Part shown: piece by piece, positions 1-6,393 of the stretch
How positions within the stretch are numbered: position 1 is the stretch's first letter
How the letters are laid out: every line of letters begins with the position of its first letter
NCBI GenBank assembly: GCA_023417885.1
Contig: JAEZED010000012.1
Span: 1-10,610, forward strand
From: Planctomycetota bacterium
GTDB lineage: Bacteria; Planctomycetota; Phycisphaerae; Tepidisphaerales; Tepidisphaeraceae
Reading direction: 5' to 3'
DNA: 10,610 nt
The notes under the pieces: model-generated
The model's input: only the letters and a program-made list of their open reading frames with translations
Told to the model about the DNA's origin: nothing
Database searches by the model: none
Program-made: the position numbers and the translations under genes

Positions 1-970
1 CGCCGAGCGCCTCGAGCGCGTAGCCGCCCTCGAGCGCGGCGACGACGCGGCCCTCGCAGGCGTCGTCGGCCACCGCGCGCAGCCGCTCGCCCAGGAAGGC
101 GTAGTGCTCGGGCGCCAGGTTCAGGCCGCCCACCGGGTCGTCGCGGTAGGCGTCGAAGCCGGCCGAGACGAGCAGGAGCTGCGGGCGGAAGGCCAGGACG
201 GCGTCCATGACCCGTTCGAAGGCGTCCTTGTAGCGGGTGGGCGTCGTGCTCCCGGGGAGCGGCACGTTGAGCGTCGCGCCCTTGCCCTTGCCGACGCCCG
301 TCTCGTCCTTGCTGCCGGTGCCCGGGTAGAAGCGGTCGCGGTGCAGCGAGGTGAAGAGCACCCCGCCGTCGTCCCAGAAGATCTCCTGCGTACCGTTGCC
401 GTGGTGGACGTCGAAGTCGACGATCGCCACCCGCGAGAGCCCATGTTTTCGCTGGAGGTGGCGCGCAGCGATCGCAGCGTTTGCATAGATGCAGAAGCCC
501 ATCGCCCGATCGGCAAGCGCGTGGTGACCCGGCGGGCGCACGGCCGCGAACGAGCGGCGCGCGCTTCCGTCCATCACCACATCCGCCGCCCGCAGCGCCG
601 CTGCCACCGCCAGGCGCGCCACCGCATCGCTCTCCGGCCCGGCGTATGTCTCTCCCTCGTCCGCGTACCCGCCGCCGCTGTGCGCGAGGTCGCCGATGAA
701 CCGGATGTACTCCGGCGGATGCACCAGCCCGAGCGTCTCGTCGCCGGCCGGTTCCTGCGGGGTCAGCACTGCCATCGGCGGACCACTGCCCGGTATGTCG
801 AAGTGGAGCACGAGGTCCGCCAGCCCCTCGCCAGCTCCGACCATCCCTGCCTGGCGCACGGCGGCATGGATGGCGCGGAGGCGATCAGGCCGCTCCGGGT
901 GGCCGGCTTCGGGCAGCGACCCCGGCAGCCGGTGATCCGCGAACCGTGCCGATGTGACGAAGGCGAGCAT
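1..970 (-). CDS. Histone deacetylase / acetylpolyamine amidohydrolase family protein (3' end cut by window edge)
   Basis: A zinc hydrolase of the histone deacetylase superfamily, which removes acetyl groups from acetyl-lysine, acetylpolyamines or related amides in the cytoplasm. About 323 residues are visible from an ATG at 970, and the reading frame is open to the left edge, so the C-terminus is missing. The hallmarks appear in order: RPPGHHA with the catalytic His pair at about 149-150, GFCIYANAAIAA at about 159-169, VDFDVHHGNGT at about 184-194 with zinc ligands Asp187 and His189, SAGFDAYRDDP with the third ligand at Asp273, and LEGGY with the transition-state Tyr at about 317. All catalytic residues are present, so the enzyme should be active. 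The spacing resembles class II HDAC/HdaH-like bacterial proteins. The substrate cannot be read from sequence, and acetoin-utilisation (AcuC-like) or acetylpolyamine roles remain possible. It starts 16 bp after the zinc-ribbon membrane gene, so the two are probably co-transcribed. No clear Shine-Dalgarno sequence precedes it. Confidence 0.93.
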   Translation of the reverse strand, partial: MLAFVTSARFADHRLPGSLPEAGHPERPDRLRAIHAAVRQAGMVGAGEGLADLVLHFDIPGSGPPMAVLTPQEPAGDETLGLVHPPEYIRFIGDLAHSGGGYADEGETYAGPESDAVARLAVAAALRAADVVMDGSARRSFAAVRPPGHHALADRAMGFCIYANAAIAARHLQRKHGLSRVAIVDFDVHHGNGTQEIFWDDGGVLFTSLHRDRFYPGTGSKDETGVGKGKGATLNVPLPGSTTPTRYKDAFERVMDAVLAFRPQLLLVSAGFDAYRDDPVGGLNLAPEHYAFLGERLRAVADDACEGRVVAALEGGYALEALG

Positions 971-986
971 GGTCGCAGCGTAACGG

Positions 987-1727
987 CTACTCGTTTGCGA
1001 AGAGCATGTTCCGCATGCCGATCCAGTAGGTCCAGAAGAGGAAGAGCACTCCGCCAACCGCGACGGTTGAGACGATGGCGAGGTAGGTCACCAGCGACTC
1101 CGGCCCCGCAACGCCGGCGATCCACAGCGCCCGGTAGCCCAGCACGACCAGCAGCAGCAAGGCGGAGAAGGGCAGGAGCTGCGCCGCGTGGTAGCAGAGC
1201 GCGCGCAGCACGGCGTCGCCGGGGAGGCGATAGCCGCGCCAGCCGGCCTCCCATGCCGTGAGCCAGGCCGCGACGTGCGTAAGGGCCATGATCCCCAGCC
1301 CGGCGACGGCGGTGACGAGCCCGACCCAGAGGAAGACCATCAGCAGGCGGCGCTCCAGCGTGATGGCGAGGACGGGGGCGTCTGCGAGGGTGTAGTGGGA
1401 GGCGCTGGCGACGGCGATGAGGAAGGCGGCGAGGAACCAGTGACGCAGGGCGAAGGCATAAGCGGCCCGGTGCTGCTGCAACTCGGCGCGTGTGCGGAGG
1501 GTCCTGTAAAACCGGGTGGTCCGGAAGATAACCTGTGCCGTCGTCTGCCAGAAAGCGTGATGCGTCTCCCACGCCGGAAGCGTTCGGCCGCTGTTTGCGG
1601 TCGAATCGGCCACCGGGGAGCCGCATTCGGGGCATCTGCCGTCGGCCGGGAGGCCATTGAGCGTGTAGCCGCACGACTCACAAAGGATGTCCGCCGGCGA
1701 AGGAACGGTGGCCGCTTGTGACGACAT
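987..1727 (-). CDS. Zinc-ribbon multi-pass membrane protein, function unknown
   Basis: A 246-residue protein starting at ATG 1727. Residues 16-35 form a zinc ribbon with two Cys pairs (CESCG at 16-20, CPECG at 32-36) around a GYTLNGLPADGR linker. This CxxCGYxLxGL...CPECG module is a recurrent N-terminal element of planctomycete membrane proteins. A soluble stretch of about 60 residues follows, then about four hydrophobic segments: roughly 97-115, 127-152, 178-206 and 213-237. The cytoplasmic ribbon probably binds zinc structurally, and the remainder sits in the inner membrane. No catalytic motif is visible and I do not recognise a named family, although the layout is loosely reminiscent of Yip1-like membrane proteins. 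It is the first gene of a probable two-gene unit with the deacetylase-family gene. Its start is only 8 nt from a TACAAT box, so its mRNA may be leaderless. Confidence 0.85.
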   Translation of the reverse strand: MSSQAATVPSPADILCESCGYTLNGLPADGRCPECGSPVADSTANSGRTLPAWETHHAFWQTTAQVIFRTTRFYRTLRTRAELQQHRAAYAFALRHWFLAAFLIAVASASHYTLADAPVLAITLERRLLMVFLWVGLVTAVAGLGIMALTHVAAWLTAWEAGWRGYRLPGDAVLRALCYHAAQLLPFSALLLLVVLGYRALWIAGVAGPESLVTYLAIVSTVAVGGVLFLFWTYWIGMRNMLFANE

Positions 1728-1730
1728 GGG

Positions 1731-1741
1731 GTTATATTGTA
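1731..1741. promoter_or_regulatory. AT-rich divergent promoter core
   Basis: The 88-bp gap between the divergent membrane-protein and lipoprotein genes is GC-rich except for one short AT-rich island, GTTATATTGTA. On the minus strand it reads TACAAT (1741 down to 1736), five of six matches to the -10 consensus and 8 nt before the ATG at 1727. On the plus strand TATATT (1733-1738) could serve as a -10 for the lipoprotein gene, giving a leader of about 70 nt. No convincing -35 is seen in either direction. The rest of the gap (1742-1806) is G/C-rich with no other recognisable element. Confidence 0.45.
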
Positions 1742-1806
1742 CGGAAGTTCCCCCGCGCGACCGGGCGGGGGCGCCAGAACGTCGGCGGGTGGGGGCCCGC
1801 AGTCCC

Positions 1807-1811
1807 GGAGG
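1807..1811 (+). promoter_or_regulatory. Shine-Dalgarno sequence selecting a TTG start
   Basis: GGAGG lies 4 nt before the TTG at 1816. It decides the start of the lipoprotein gene. Longer in-frame openings (ATG 1726, GTG 1789) lack such a site, and they would put a charged leader before the signal peptide. The spacing is on the short side. Confidence 0.6.
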
Positions 1812-1815
1812 TCAT

Positions 1816-2535
1816 TTGAGCCAGATCCAGCCCACCCGTTCCGGCAGGCTTGCCGCTCCCGCGGGCGCCCTGCTCCTCGCATGTCTCCTCGCCACGGCGG
1901 GCGGCTGCGACGGCGAGGGAGCGGACGGAGACGCCATGGTCATGAATCGGGGCACCTCCTCCGAGACCCCGCCGGCCACGCGCCCGGCGCGCGACGGGGA
2001 GACGCTCACCGCCGAGCCGGAGGAGGACCTTCCTCCCGCTCCGGTCTACATCAGCATCGACGGCGTGCCGTACGAGTTTCCGCCGGCCAAGCTCTGGCTC
2101 AAGCGCAGCGGCAGCCGCGTCCGCGCCCAGCTCTTCAGCGACGATCCGCCCGAAGCCCTCGACCGCGACTGGAGCGGCGACAGCTTCTACTTCGAAATGG
2201 ACATGGAGCTGCCGCGCGAAATGCAGGGCGATGCCGCAGGCCCCGGCGGCGTCGACGGAGAGATAACAGCCGAGGAACTCGCCTCGGCGGAGTGGATCTT
2301 CCAGAGCCCGGGCAGCCAGCGCGCCGACACGCGCAGCGGCATCTTCCTGGGCGCTGCCGCGCACCTCCAGCCGATCACCGTGAGCGTTCTCTTCGACCCG
2401 CTGGACGAGGAGACGGTGATGGTCACGCTGGAGGGGTTGTTCGCCGAGTTTGACCAGTCGCGCCCGCACGATACCGTGCCGAAGCGCCAGGTGCGCGTCC
2501 AGGCGGCACTCTCCGCCGACGCGATCCGGCGCTGA
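1816..2535 (+). CDS. Putative lipoprotein of unknown function
   Basis: A 239-residue protein if translated from TTG 1816. The N-terminus is a signal peptide: a short basic n-region with Arg8 and Arg11, a hydrophobic core at about 13-27, then ATAGGC with the candidate lipidated Cys at 31. Ala at -3 instead of Leu makes the lipobox imperfect, so ordinary secretion is possible. Residues 32-75 are acidic, Pro/Thr-rich and low-complexity, typical of a flexible tether. The rest (about 76-239) looks like a beta-rich folded domain, opening with VYISIDGVPYEFPPAKLWL and including an acidic segment around FYFEMDMELP. I recognise no family or catalytic motif. The protein probably sits in the periplasm or at a membrane surface. 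It is transcribed divergently from the membrane-protein gene and followed by its own terminator, so it is probably monocistronic. Confidence 0.75.
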   Translation: MSQIQPTRSGRLAAPAGALLLACLLATAGGCDGEGADGDAMVMNRGTSSETPPATRPARDGETLTAEPEEDLPPAPVYISIDGVPYEFPPAKLWLKRSGSRVRAQLFSDDPPEALDRDWSGDSFYFEMDMELPREMQGDAAGPGGVDGEITAEELASAEWIFQSPGSQRADTRSGIFLGAAAHLQPITVSVLFDPLDEETVMVTLEGLFAEFDQSRPHDTVPKRQVRVQAALSADAIRR

Positions 2536-2542
2536 AGCCATC

Positions 2543-2564
2543 GCGTGCGGCAGCACGCTTCTTT
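2543..2564 (+). terminator. Intrinsic terminator after the lipoprotein gene
   Basis: A perfect 6-bp inverted repeat, GCGTGC and GCACGC, encloses the tetraloop GGCA and is followed by TTCTTT. It begins 8 nt after the TGA stop at 2535. The stem is short but all Watson-Crick and GC-rich. The U-tract is interrupted by one C, so termination may be partial. It separates the lipoprotein gene from truB. Confidence 0.65.
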
Positions 2565-2593
2565 GCCGCCGTAGCCCGGCCGCTTCTTATCAT
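2563..2593 (+). promoter_or_regulatory. Candidate truB promoter, possibly leaderless
   Basis: TATCAT at 2588-2593 matches the -10 consensus at five of six positions and lies 7 nt before the GTG start of truB at 2601. TTGCCG at 2563-2568 could be the -35 (four of six), but the 19-nt spacer is long and it overlaps the tail of the terminator. Initiation at the usual distance would fall on or next to the GTG. Confidence 0.4.
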
Positions 2594-2600
2594 CGGGCGC

Positions 2601-3299
2601 GTGAACGCCCAGTCTGTTGACAAGCCGAGCGGGTTCCTCGTGCTCGACAAGCCGGCCGGGATCACGTCGGCGCGCGCGCTCAATGCCGTGAAACGCCGCC
2701 TCCCGCGTGGGACGAAGGTCGGGCATGCCGGCACGCTCGATCCGTTCGCAACGGGCGTGCTGGTCGTCCTCGTCGGTCGTGCCACCTTGCTATGTGAGCA
2801 GGTCATGGGCCTGCCCAAGCGATACGAGGCGACGCTGCGCCTCGGCGCGACCACCCCAACGCTCGATCCTGAATCGCCCGAGCAATCTTTCGCCGGCGCC
2901 CGCGAGCCGACGGCCGCAGGGCTGGAGCGCGTGCTGGCGGGCTTCAGCGGGGAGATCGAGCAGGTTCCCCCGGCGCATAGCGCCATCAAGGTGGGGGGAC
3001 GGCGCGCCTACGACCTTGCGCGGGCCGGCGAATCCGTTCAGCTTCCGCCGCGCCGCGTTAAGGTCTACCGCGTCGATTTCTTTGGCATGGAATGGCCGGA
3101 CGCGCGCCTGGCGGTGGAATGCGGGCGAGGCTTCTACGTCCGGAGCTTCGCGCGGGACGTGGGGGAGGCCCTGGGGACGGGGGCCTATCTCCGGGCGCTG
3201 CGCCGCACCAGCGTCGGCCCCTTCACGCAGGAGCTGGCGATCGGGCCCGAATCCATCAATCCGGTGAGCCTTCTGCCCCTGTCGTTCCTGCCCGAATGA
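2601..3299 (+). CDS. truB: tRNA pseudouridine-55 synthase TruB
   Basis: Isomerises uridine 55 to pseudouridine in the T-loop of tRNAs, in the cytoplasm. The 232-residue product from GTG 2601 has all the TruB signatures. These are GFLVLDKPAGITS near the N-terminus, GHAGTLDPFATGVL at about 41-54 with the catalytic Asp47, KRYEATLRLGATTPTLD at about 73-89, the PPAHSAIKVGGRRAYDLAR segment at about 123-141, and CGRGFYVRSFARDVG at about 174-188. At 232 residues it is shorter than the roughly 300-residue enterobacterial enzyme. It ends shortly after the catalytic domain, so the C-terminal PUA or PUA-like tRNA-binding domain appears to be absent; compact TruB proteins of this sort are known in bacteria. 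The usual neighbours rbfA, infB and rpsO are not in the window. A terminator separates it from the upstream gene, and the downstream sdh genes have their own promoter, so it is probably transcribed alone. Confidence 0.97.
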   Translation: MNAQSVDKPSGFLVLDKPAGITSARALNAVKRRLPRGTKVGHAGTLDPFATGVLVVLVGRATLLCEQVMGLPKRYEATLRLGATTPTLDPESPEQSFAGAREPTAAGLERVLAGFSGEIEQVPPAHSAIKVGGRRAYDLARAGESVQLPPRRVKVYRVDFFGMEWPDARLAVECGRGFYVRSFARDVGEALGTGAYLRALRRTSVGPFTQELAIGPESINPVSLLPLSFLPE

Positions 3300-3346
3300 C
3301 CGGCTCCGACGACATGATCGGGCCTGTGACCGCTCCGCCCGCGCCG

Positions 3347-3374
3347 TTGTCGGCCGGGGCTGTCCCTCTATGAT
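3347..3374 (+). promoter_or_regulatory. Sigma70-like promoter of the sdh genes
   Basis: TTGTCG (3347-3352, four of six to the -35 consensus) and TATGAT (3369-3374, five of six to the -10 consensus) are separated by 16 nt. Initiation would fall near 3381 and give a leader of about 27 nt before the sdhC GTG at 3408. An AAAGGA ribosome-binding site lies at 3395-3400. This is the best promoter match seen in the window. Confidence 0.6.
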
Positions 3375-3394
3375 GCAATAGACAGCCAGAAACG

Positions 3395-3400
3395 AAAGGA
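3395..3400 (+). promoter_or_regulatory. Ribosome-binding site selecting the sdhC GTG start
   Basis: AAAGGA lies 7 nt before the GTG at 3408 and supports that start over in-frame alternatives further inside the extended N-terminus. Confidence 0.6.
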
Positions 3401-3407
3401 TTGCTCC

Positions 3408-4331
3408 GTGACGACGGCCACCGCGCCCCAGACAGCCCCTGCCCGAGATCATCGGCCCGCCGACACCCAGGCCGCCGCGTCACAGGAGCAGGGGGCGATC
3501 GCCGGCTGGCTCGGCCGTCACCAGTTCGCACTGCGGCGCCTCCACTCGCTGATGGGCGTTCTCTTCGGGGGCTACCTGGTGGTGCACCTGCTCGTCAACG
3601 CCACGCTGCTCGAAGGCGCGCGGTACGACGGTGAGAAAACGGTCTACCAGCTCCAGGTGGACAAGATCCACTCGCTGCCCTTCCTAGCGCTGGTCGCGTG
3701 GGCGGTGATCCTCCTGCCGATCATCTACCACACGATTTACGGCATCCTCGTGATGGTCGGCGGGCGGCCCAACGTGGGGCACTACGGCTACGGCAAGAAC
3801 TGGGCCTACCTCATCCAGCGCATCAGCGCGGTGATCCTCCTCTTCTTCATCGCCTTCCACTACCTGAGCATGAAGGGTGCCTTCGGCGGATCGTTCGGGC
3901 AGATGCTGACGTTCGTTCCCGTCGACGCGCCGGCCACCCCGTACAGCGAGGCCACGCAGAGCGCGGTGAATCACTTCCACGCCGCCTGGTGGCTGGGTTG
4001 GCTCGTCTATCCGCTCGGCATCCTCGCTGCGACGTTCCACACCGCCAACGGGTTCTGGGCGGCGGGCGTGACGTGGGGGCTGACGATCAGCGCCCGCGCG
4101 CAGCGCCTGTGGATGTTCGCGTGCGTCGGGCTTTTCCTCTTCCTGAGCGCTTGCGGCTTCACGGCCCTGGCGGCGGCGCTGGCGGCGGAGCCGACGGACG
4201 GCCCGATCGCCGGGCAGGTCGCCATCGATCCGCGCCTGGGCGAGAAGGCGCCGGATCAGGAGACGGCCCGCGAGCTCGACGCGACCCTCCCCGGCACGGG
4301 CGGCGCCCGCCCCGGCGCCACGGACGAGTGA
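3408..4331 (+). CDS. sdhC: Succinate dehydrogenase cytochrome b558 subunit (SdhC)
   Basis: The membrane anchor of succinate:quinone oxidoreductase, which carries haem b and passes electrons from the soluble subunits to quinone. The core (about 41-260) follows the Bacillus-type single-anchor plan of five transmembrane helices, not the SdhC/SdhD pair of proteobacteria. It shows LRRLHSLMG at 42-50, YLVVHLLVN at 56-64, LPIIYHTIYG at 103-112, NWAYLIQRIS at 131-140, FIAFHYLSMKG at 147-157 and FHTANGFWAAGVTWGLT at 210-226. His60, His108, His151 and His211 align with the four haem-ligating histidines of the Bacillus subtilis protein (28, 70, 113 and 155, from memory), so two b haems are expected. At 307 residues it is about 100 longer than the Bacillus protein. 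The excess is an Ala/Gln/Thr-rich N-terminal tail of about 40 residues and a polar C-terminal tail of about 45. sdhA follows after 60 bp. Confidence 0.95.
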   Translation: MTTATAPQTAPARDHRPADTQAAASQEQGAIAGWLGRHQFALRRLHSLMGVLFGGYLVVHLLVNATLLEGARYDGEKTVYQLQVDKIHSLPFLALVAWAVILLPIIYHTIYGILVMVGGRPNVGHYGYGKNWAYLIQRISAVILLFFIAFHYLSMKGAFGGSFGQMLTFVPVDAPATPYSEATQSAVNHFHAAWWLGWLVYPLGILAATFHTANGFWAAGVTWGLTISARAQRLWMFACVGLFLFLSACGFTALAAALAAEPTDGPIAGQVAIDPRLGEKAPDQETARELDATLPGTGGARPGATDE

Positions 4332-4391
4332 GCCGGCATCGATCGGCGCGTCCGGGTGCTTCCACGACCTTTTTCCCTATGGTTTCCTGTC

Positions 4392-6335
4392 ATGATCTCT
4401 GCTGAAAAGAAGCGTGTCGTGGTTGTCGGAGGGGGGCTGGCCGGCCTGGCCTGCGCCATCAAGCTCGCCGAGGAAGGGGTCGGGGTCGACCTGATCTCGA
4501 TGGTTCCCGTGAAGCGCAGCCACAGCGTCTGTGCGCAGGGAGGCATCAACGCCTGCAACGACATCGCCCGGCAGCAGGGCTATTCGGAGTGGATGCACTT
4601 CGACGAGACGGTGCTCGGCGGCGACTTCCTCGCCGACCAGCCGCCGGTGCTGGAGATGTGCAACTGGGCGCCGAAGATCATCGACCTGCTCGATCGCATG
4701 GGTGTCCCGTTCAATCGCACCGCCGAGGGGCAGCGGGCGCTGCGGATGTTCGGCGGGAGCCTGTTCAAGCGGACGTTCTACGCCGGCGCCACGACGGGCC
4801 AGCAGCTGCTCTACGCGCTGGACGAGCAGACGCGGCGCTGGGAGTCGGAGGGGAAGGTTACGAAGTACGAGTTCTGGGAGTTCCTCTGGCCGGTGATGCA
4901 CGACGGGCGCTGCGTCGGCGCGGTGATCCAGGACATGCGGACGATGGAGATTCGCGCGCTGCGCGCCGACGCCGTCGTGTTGGCCACCGGCGGGTGCGGG
5001 CTCATCTTCGGCAAGAGCACGATGAGCGTGATCTGCACGGGCGGGGCGGCCAGCCGCTGCTACCAGGCGGGCGCCACCTACGCCAACCCGGAGATGGTGC
5101 AGGTTCACCCGACGGCGATTCCCGGCGAGGACAAGTGCCGGCTGATCAGCGAATCGGCGCGCGGGGAGGGGGGGCGCGTCTGGGTGCCGCGGACGCCCGG
5201 CGACGACCGGGCCCCCAACGACATACCCGAGACGGAGCGATGGTACTTCCTGGAGGAGCGCTATCCCAAGTACGGCAACCTCGTCCCGCGCGACATCGCC
5301 ACGCGGGAGATCTTCCAGACCTGCCTCGACGGCTACGGCGTGGGCGGGGGGAACATGGTCTACCTCGACCTGCGCGACCAGGTGAAGAAGATCGGGCGAG
5401 ACGCCGTCATCAACAAGCTCGGGGGCATCCTGGAGATCTACGAGAAGTTCGTCGGCACCGACCCGCTCGACGAGCCGATGAAGATCTTCCCCGCCGTCCA
5501 CTACAGCATGGGCGGGCTCTGGACCGGCTTCCGCAAGGACGAGAAGGGAGGCGGTCTCGTGTTCGGCGATCCGTCGAACATGATGACGAACATCCCCGGC
5601 CTCTACGCCATGGGCGAGGTCAACTTCGCTTACCACGGCGCCAATCGCCTGGGCGCCAACAGCCTGCTCTCCTGCATCTTCGACGGCCTGTTCGGGGGCG
5701 TCGGCGTCAAGAACTACTGCACCGACGTCGGCCCCGATCGCAACGAGATCCCGCAGTCGGCCTACGACGCCGTCCTCCAGCAGGAGCAGGAGAAGATGAG
5801 CCGGCTCACCGGCAGCACCGGCGACGAGAACCCGTACCTGCTCTGGCAGGAGATGGGCCGGGAGATGACCGCCAACTGCACGGTCGTCCGCTACAACGAC
5901 CGCCTGGACCAAACGATCGCCAACATCGCCGAGTGGCGCCAGCGCTACCAGCGCGTCCGGCTCTCCGACACGGGGCTCTGGACCAATCAGAACCTCTCCT
6001 TCGCCCGCGCCGTCGGCGACATGATCGTCCTGGCGGATGCCGTGGCCCGAAGCGCCCGCCTGCGCGACGAAAGCCGCGGGGCGCACTTCAAGCCGGACTT
6101 CCCCGAGCGCGACGACGAGCGCTTTCTGAAGGCCACCATGGCCCGCTTCGACCCCGCCACCGGCGAGGCGCGCATCGACTACGCACCCGTCGATGTCTCC
6201 AACATCCAGCCGCGCAAGCGCACCTACGGGCGCGTTGAGGCCAGTCAGGGCGGCAGGAAGGATGCTGCCGAGGCGCGAGCCGTCACGGGCGACGTCACCG
6301 AATCCAGCACCGCCGGCGCGACGGCGGCCTCCTGA
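4392..6335 (+). CDS. sdhA: Succinate dehydrogenase flavoprotein subunit (SdhA)
   Basis: Oxidises succinate to fumarate in the citric acid cycle, passing electrons from covalently bound FAD to the iron-sulfur subunit. Translation from ATG 4392 gives 647 residues. The Rossmann motif GGGLAGLACAIKLAEEG lies at 13-29. KRSHSVCAQGGIN follows at 41-53, where His44 is the expected FAD-linked histidine. Active-site elements are MVQVHPTAIPG at 235-245 (His239), SESARGEGG at 253-261, VPRDIATR at 298-305 (Arg300, the expected proton-transfer arginine), FPAVHYSMGGLW at 366-377 (His370) and YHGANRLGANSLL at 414-426. All key residues are intact. The sequence is of the Bacillus/epsilonproteobacterial type, which matches the SdhC type. 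The last 35 or so residues form a Ala/Thr/Ser-rich, probably disordered tail. A GTG at 4356 is in frame, but the conserved N-terminus begins at the ATG. No strong Shine-Dalgarno sequence is visible. sdhB does not follow. Confidence 0.97.
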   Translation: MISAEKKRVVVVGGGLAGLACAIKLAEEGVGVDLISMVPVKRSHSVCAQGGINACNDIARQQGYSEWMHFDETVLGGDFLADQPPVLEMCNWAPKIIDLLDRMGVPFNRTAEGQRALRMFGGSLFKRTFYAGATTGQQLLYALDEQTRRWESEGKVTKYEFWEFLWPVMHDGRCVGAVIQDMRTMEIRALRADAVVLATGGCGLIFGKSTMSVICTGGAASRCYQAGATYANPEMVQVHPTAIPGEDKCRLISESARGEGGRVWVPRTPGDDRAPNDIPETERWYFLEERYPKYGNLVPRDIATREIFQTCLDGYGVGGGNMVYLDLRDQVKKIGRDAVINKLGGILEIYEKFVGTDPLDEPMKIFPAVHYSMGGLWTGFRKDEKGGGLVFGDPSNMMTNIPGLYAMGEVNFAYHGANRLGANSLLSCIFDGLFGGVGVKNYCTDVGPDRNEIPQSAYDAVLQQEQEKMSRLTGSTGDENPYLLWQEMGREMTANCTVVRYNDRLDQTIANIAEWRQRYQRVRLSDTGLWTNQNLSFARAVGDMIVLADAVARSARLRDESRGAHFKPDFPERDDERFLKATMARFDPATGEARIDYAPVDVSNIQPRKRTYGRVEASQGGRKDAAEARAVTGDVTESSTAGATAAS

Positions 6336-6393
6336 AGATTCCGGGCACGATTGTCAGTTCGCGCCGGCCCGGGAGCGCGGTCACGATGCCGGG

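Noticed and set aside
104..1261. Long plus-strand open frame opposite the left-hand genes
   Set aside because: Its product is low-complexity, rich in Arg, Ala and Val. The minus strand carries all HDAC catalytic motifs over 1-970 and a zinc ribbon with membrane helices over 987-1727.
1726..1815. Longer N-terminus for the lipoprotein from ATG 1726 or GTG 1789
   Set aside because: It would place a long charged leader before the signal peptide. GGAGG at 1807-1811 points to the TTG at 1816.
4356..4391. GTG start 12 codons upstream of the sdhA ATG
   Set aside because: The added residues are not part of the conserved flavoprotein N-terminus, and neither site has a strong Shine-Dalgarno sequence. 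The ATG directly precedes the FAD-binding strand.
4377..6086. 569-residue minus-strand open frame opposite sdhA
   Set aside because: It is a third-position GC artefact. The plus strand encodes an intact SdhA with every conserved motif.
4589..6238. 549-residue plus-strand open frame inside sdhA
   Set aside because: An out-of-frame shadow of sdhA with an Arg/Pro-rich, low-complexity product.
6351..6387. Possible promoter for the PepSY gene (TTGTCA at 6351-6356)
   Set aside because: A good -35-like hexamer, but no acceptable -10 lies 15-19 nt downstream. The only AT-containing candidate, CACGAT, is too far away.
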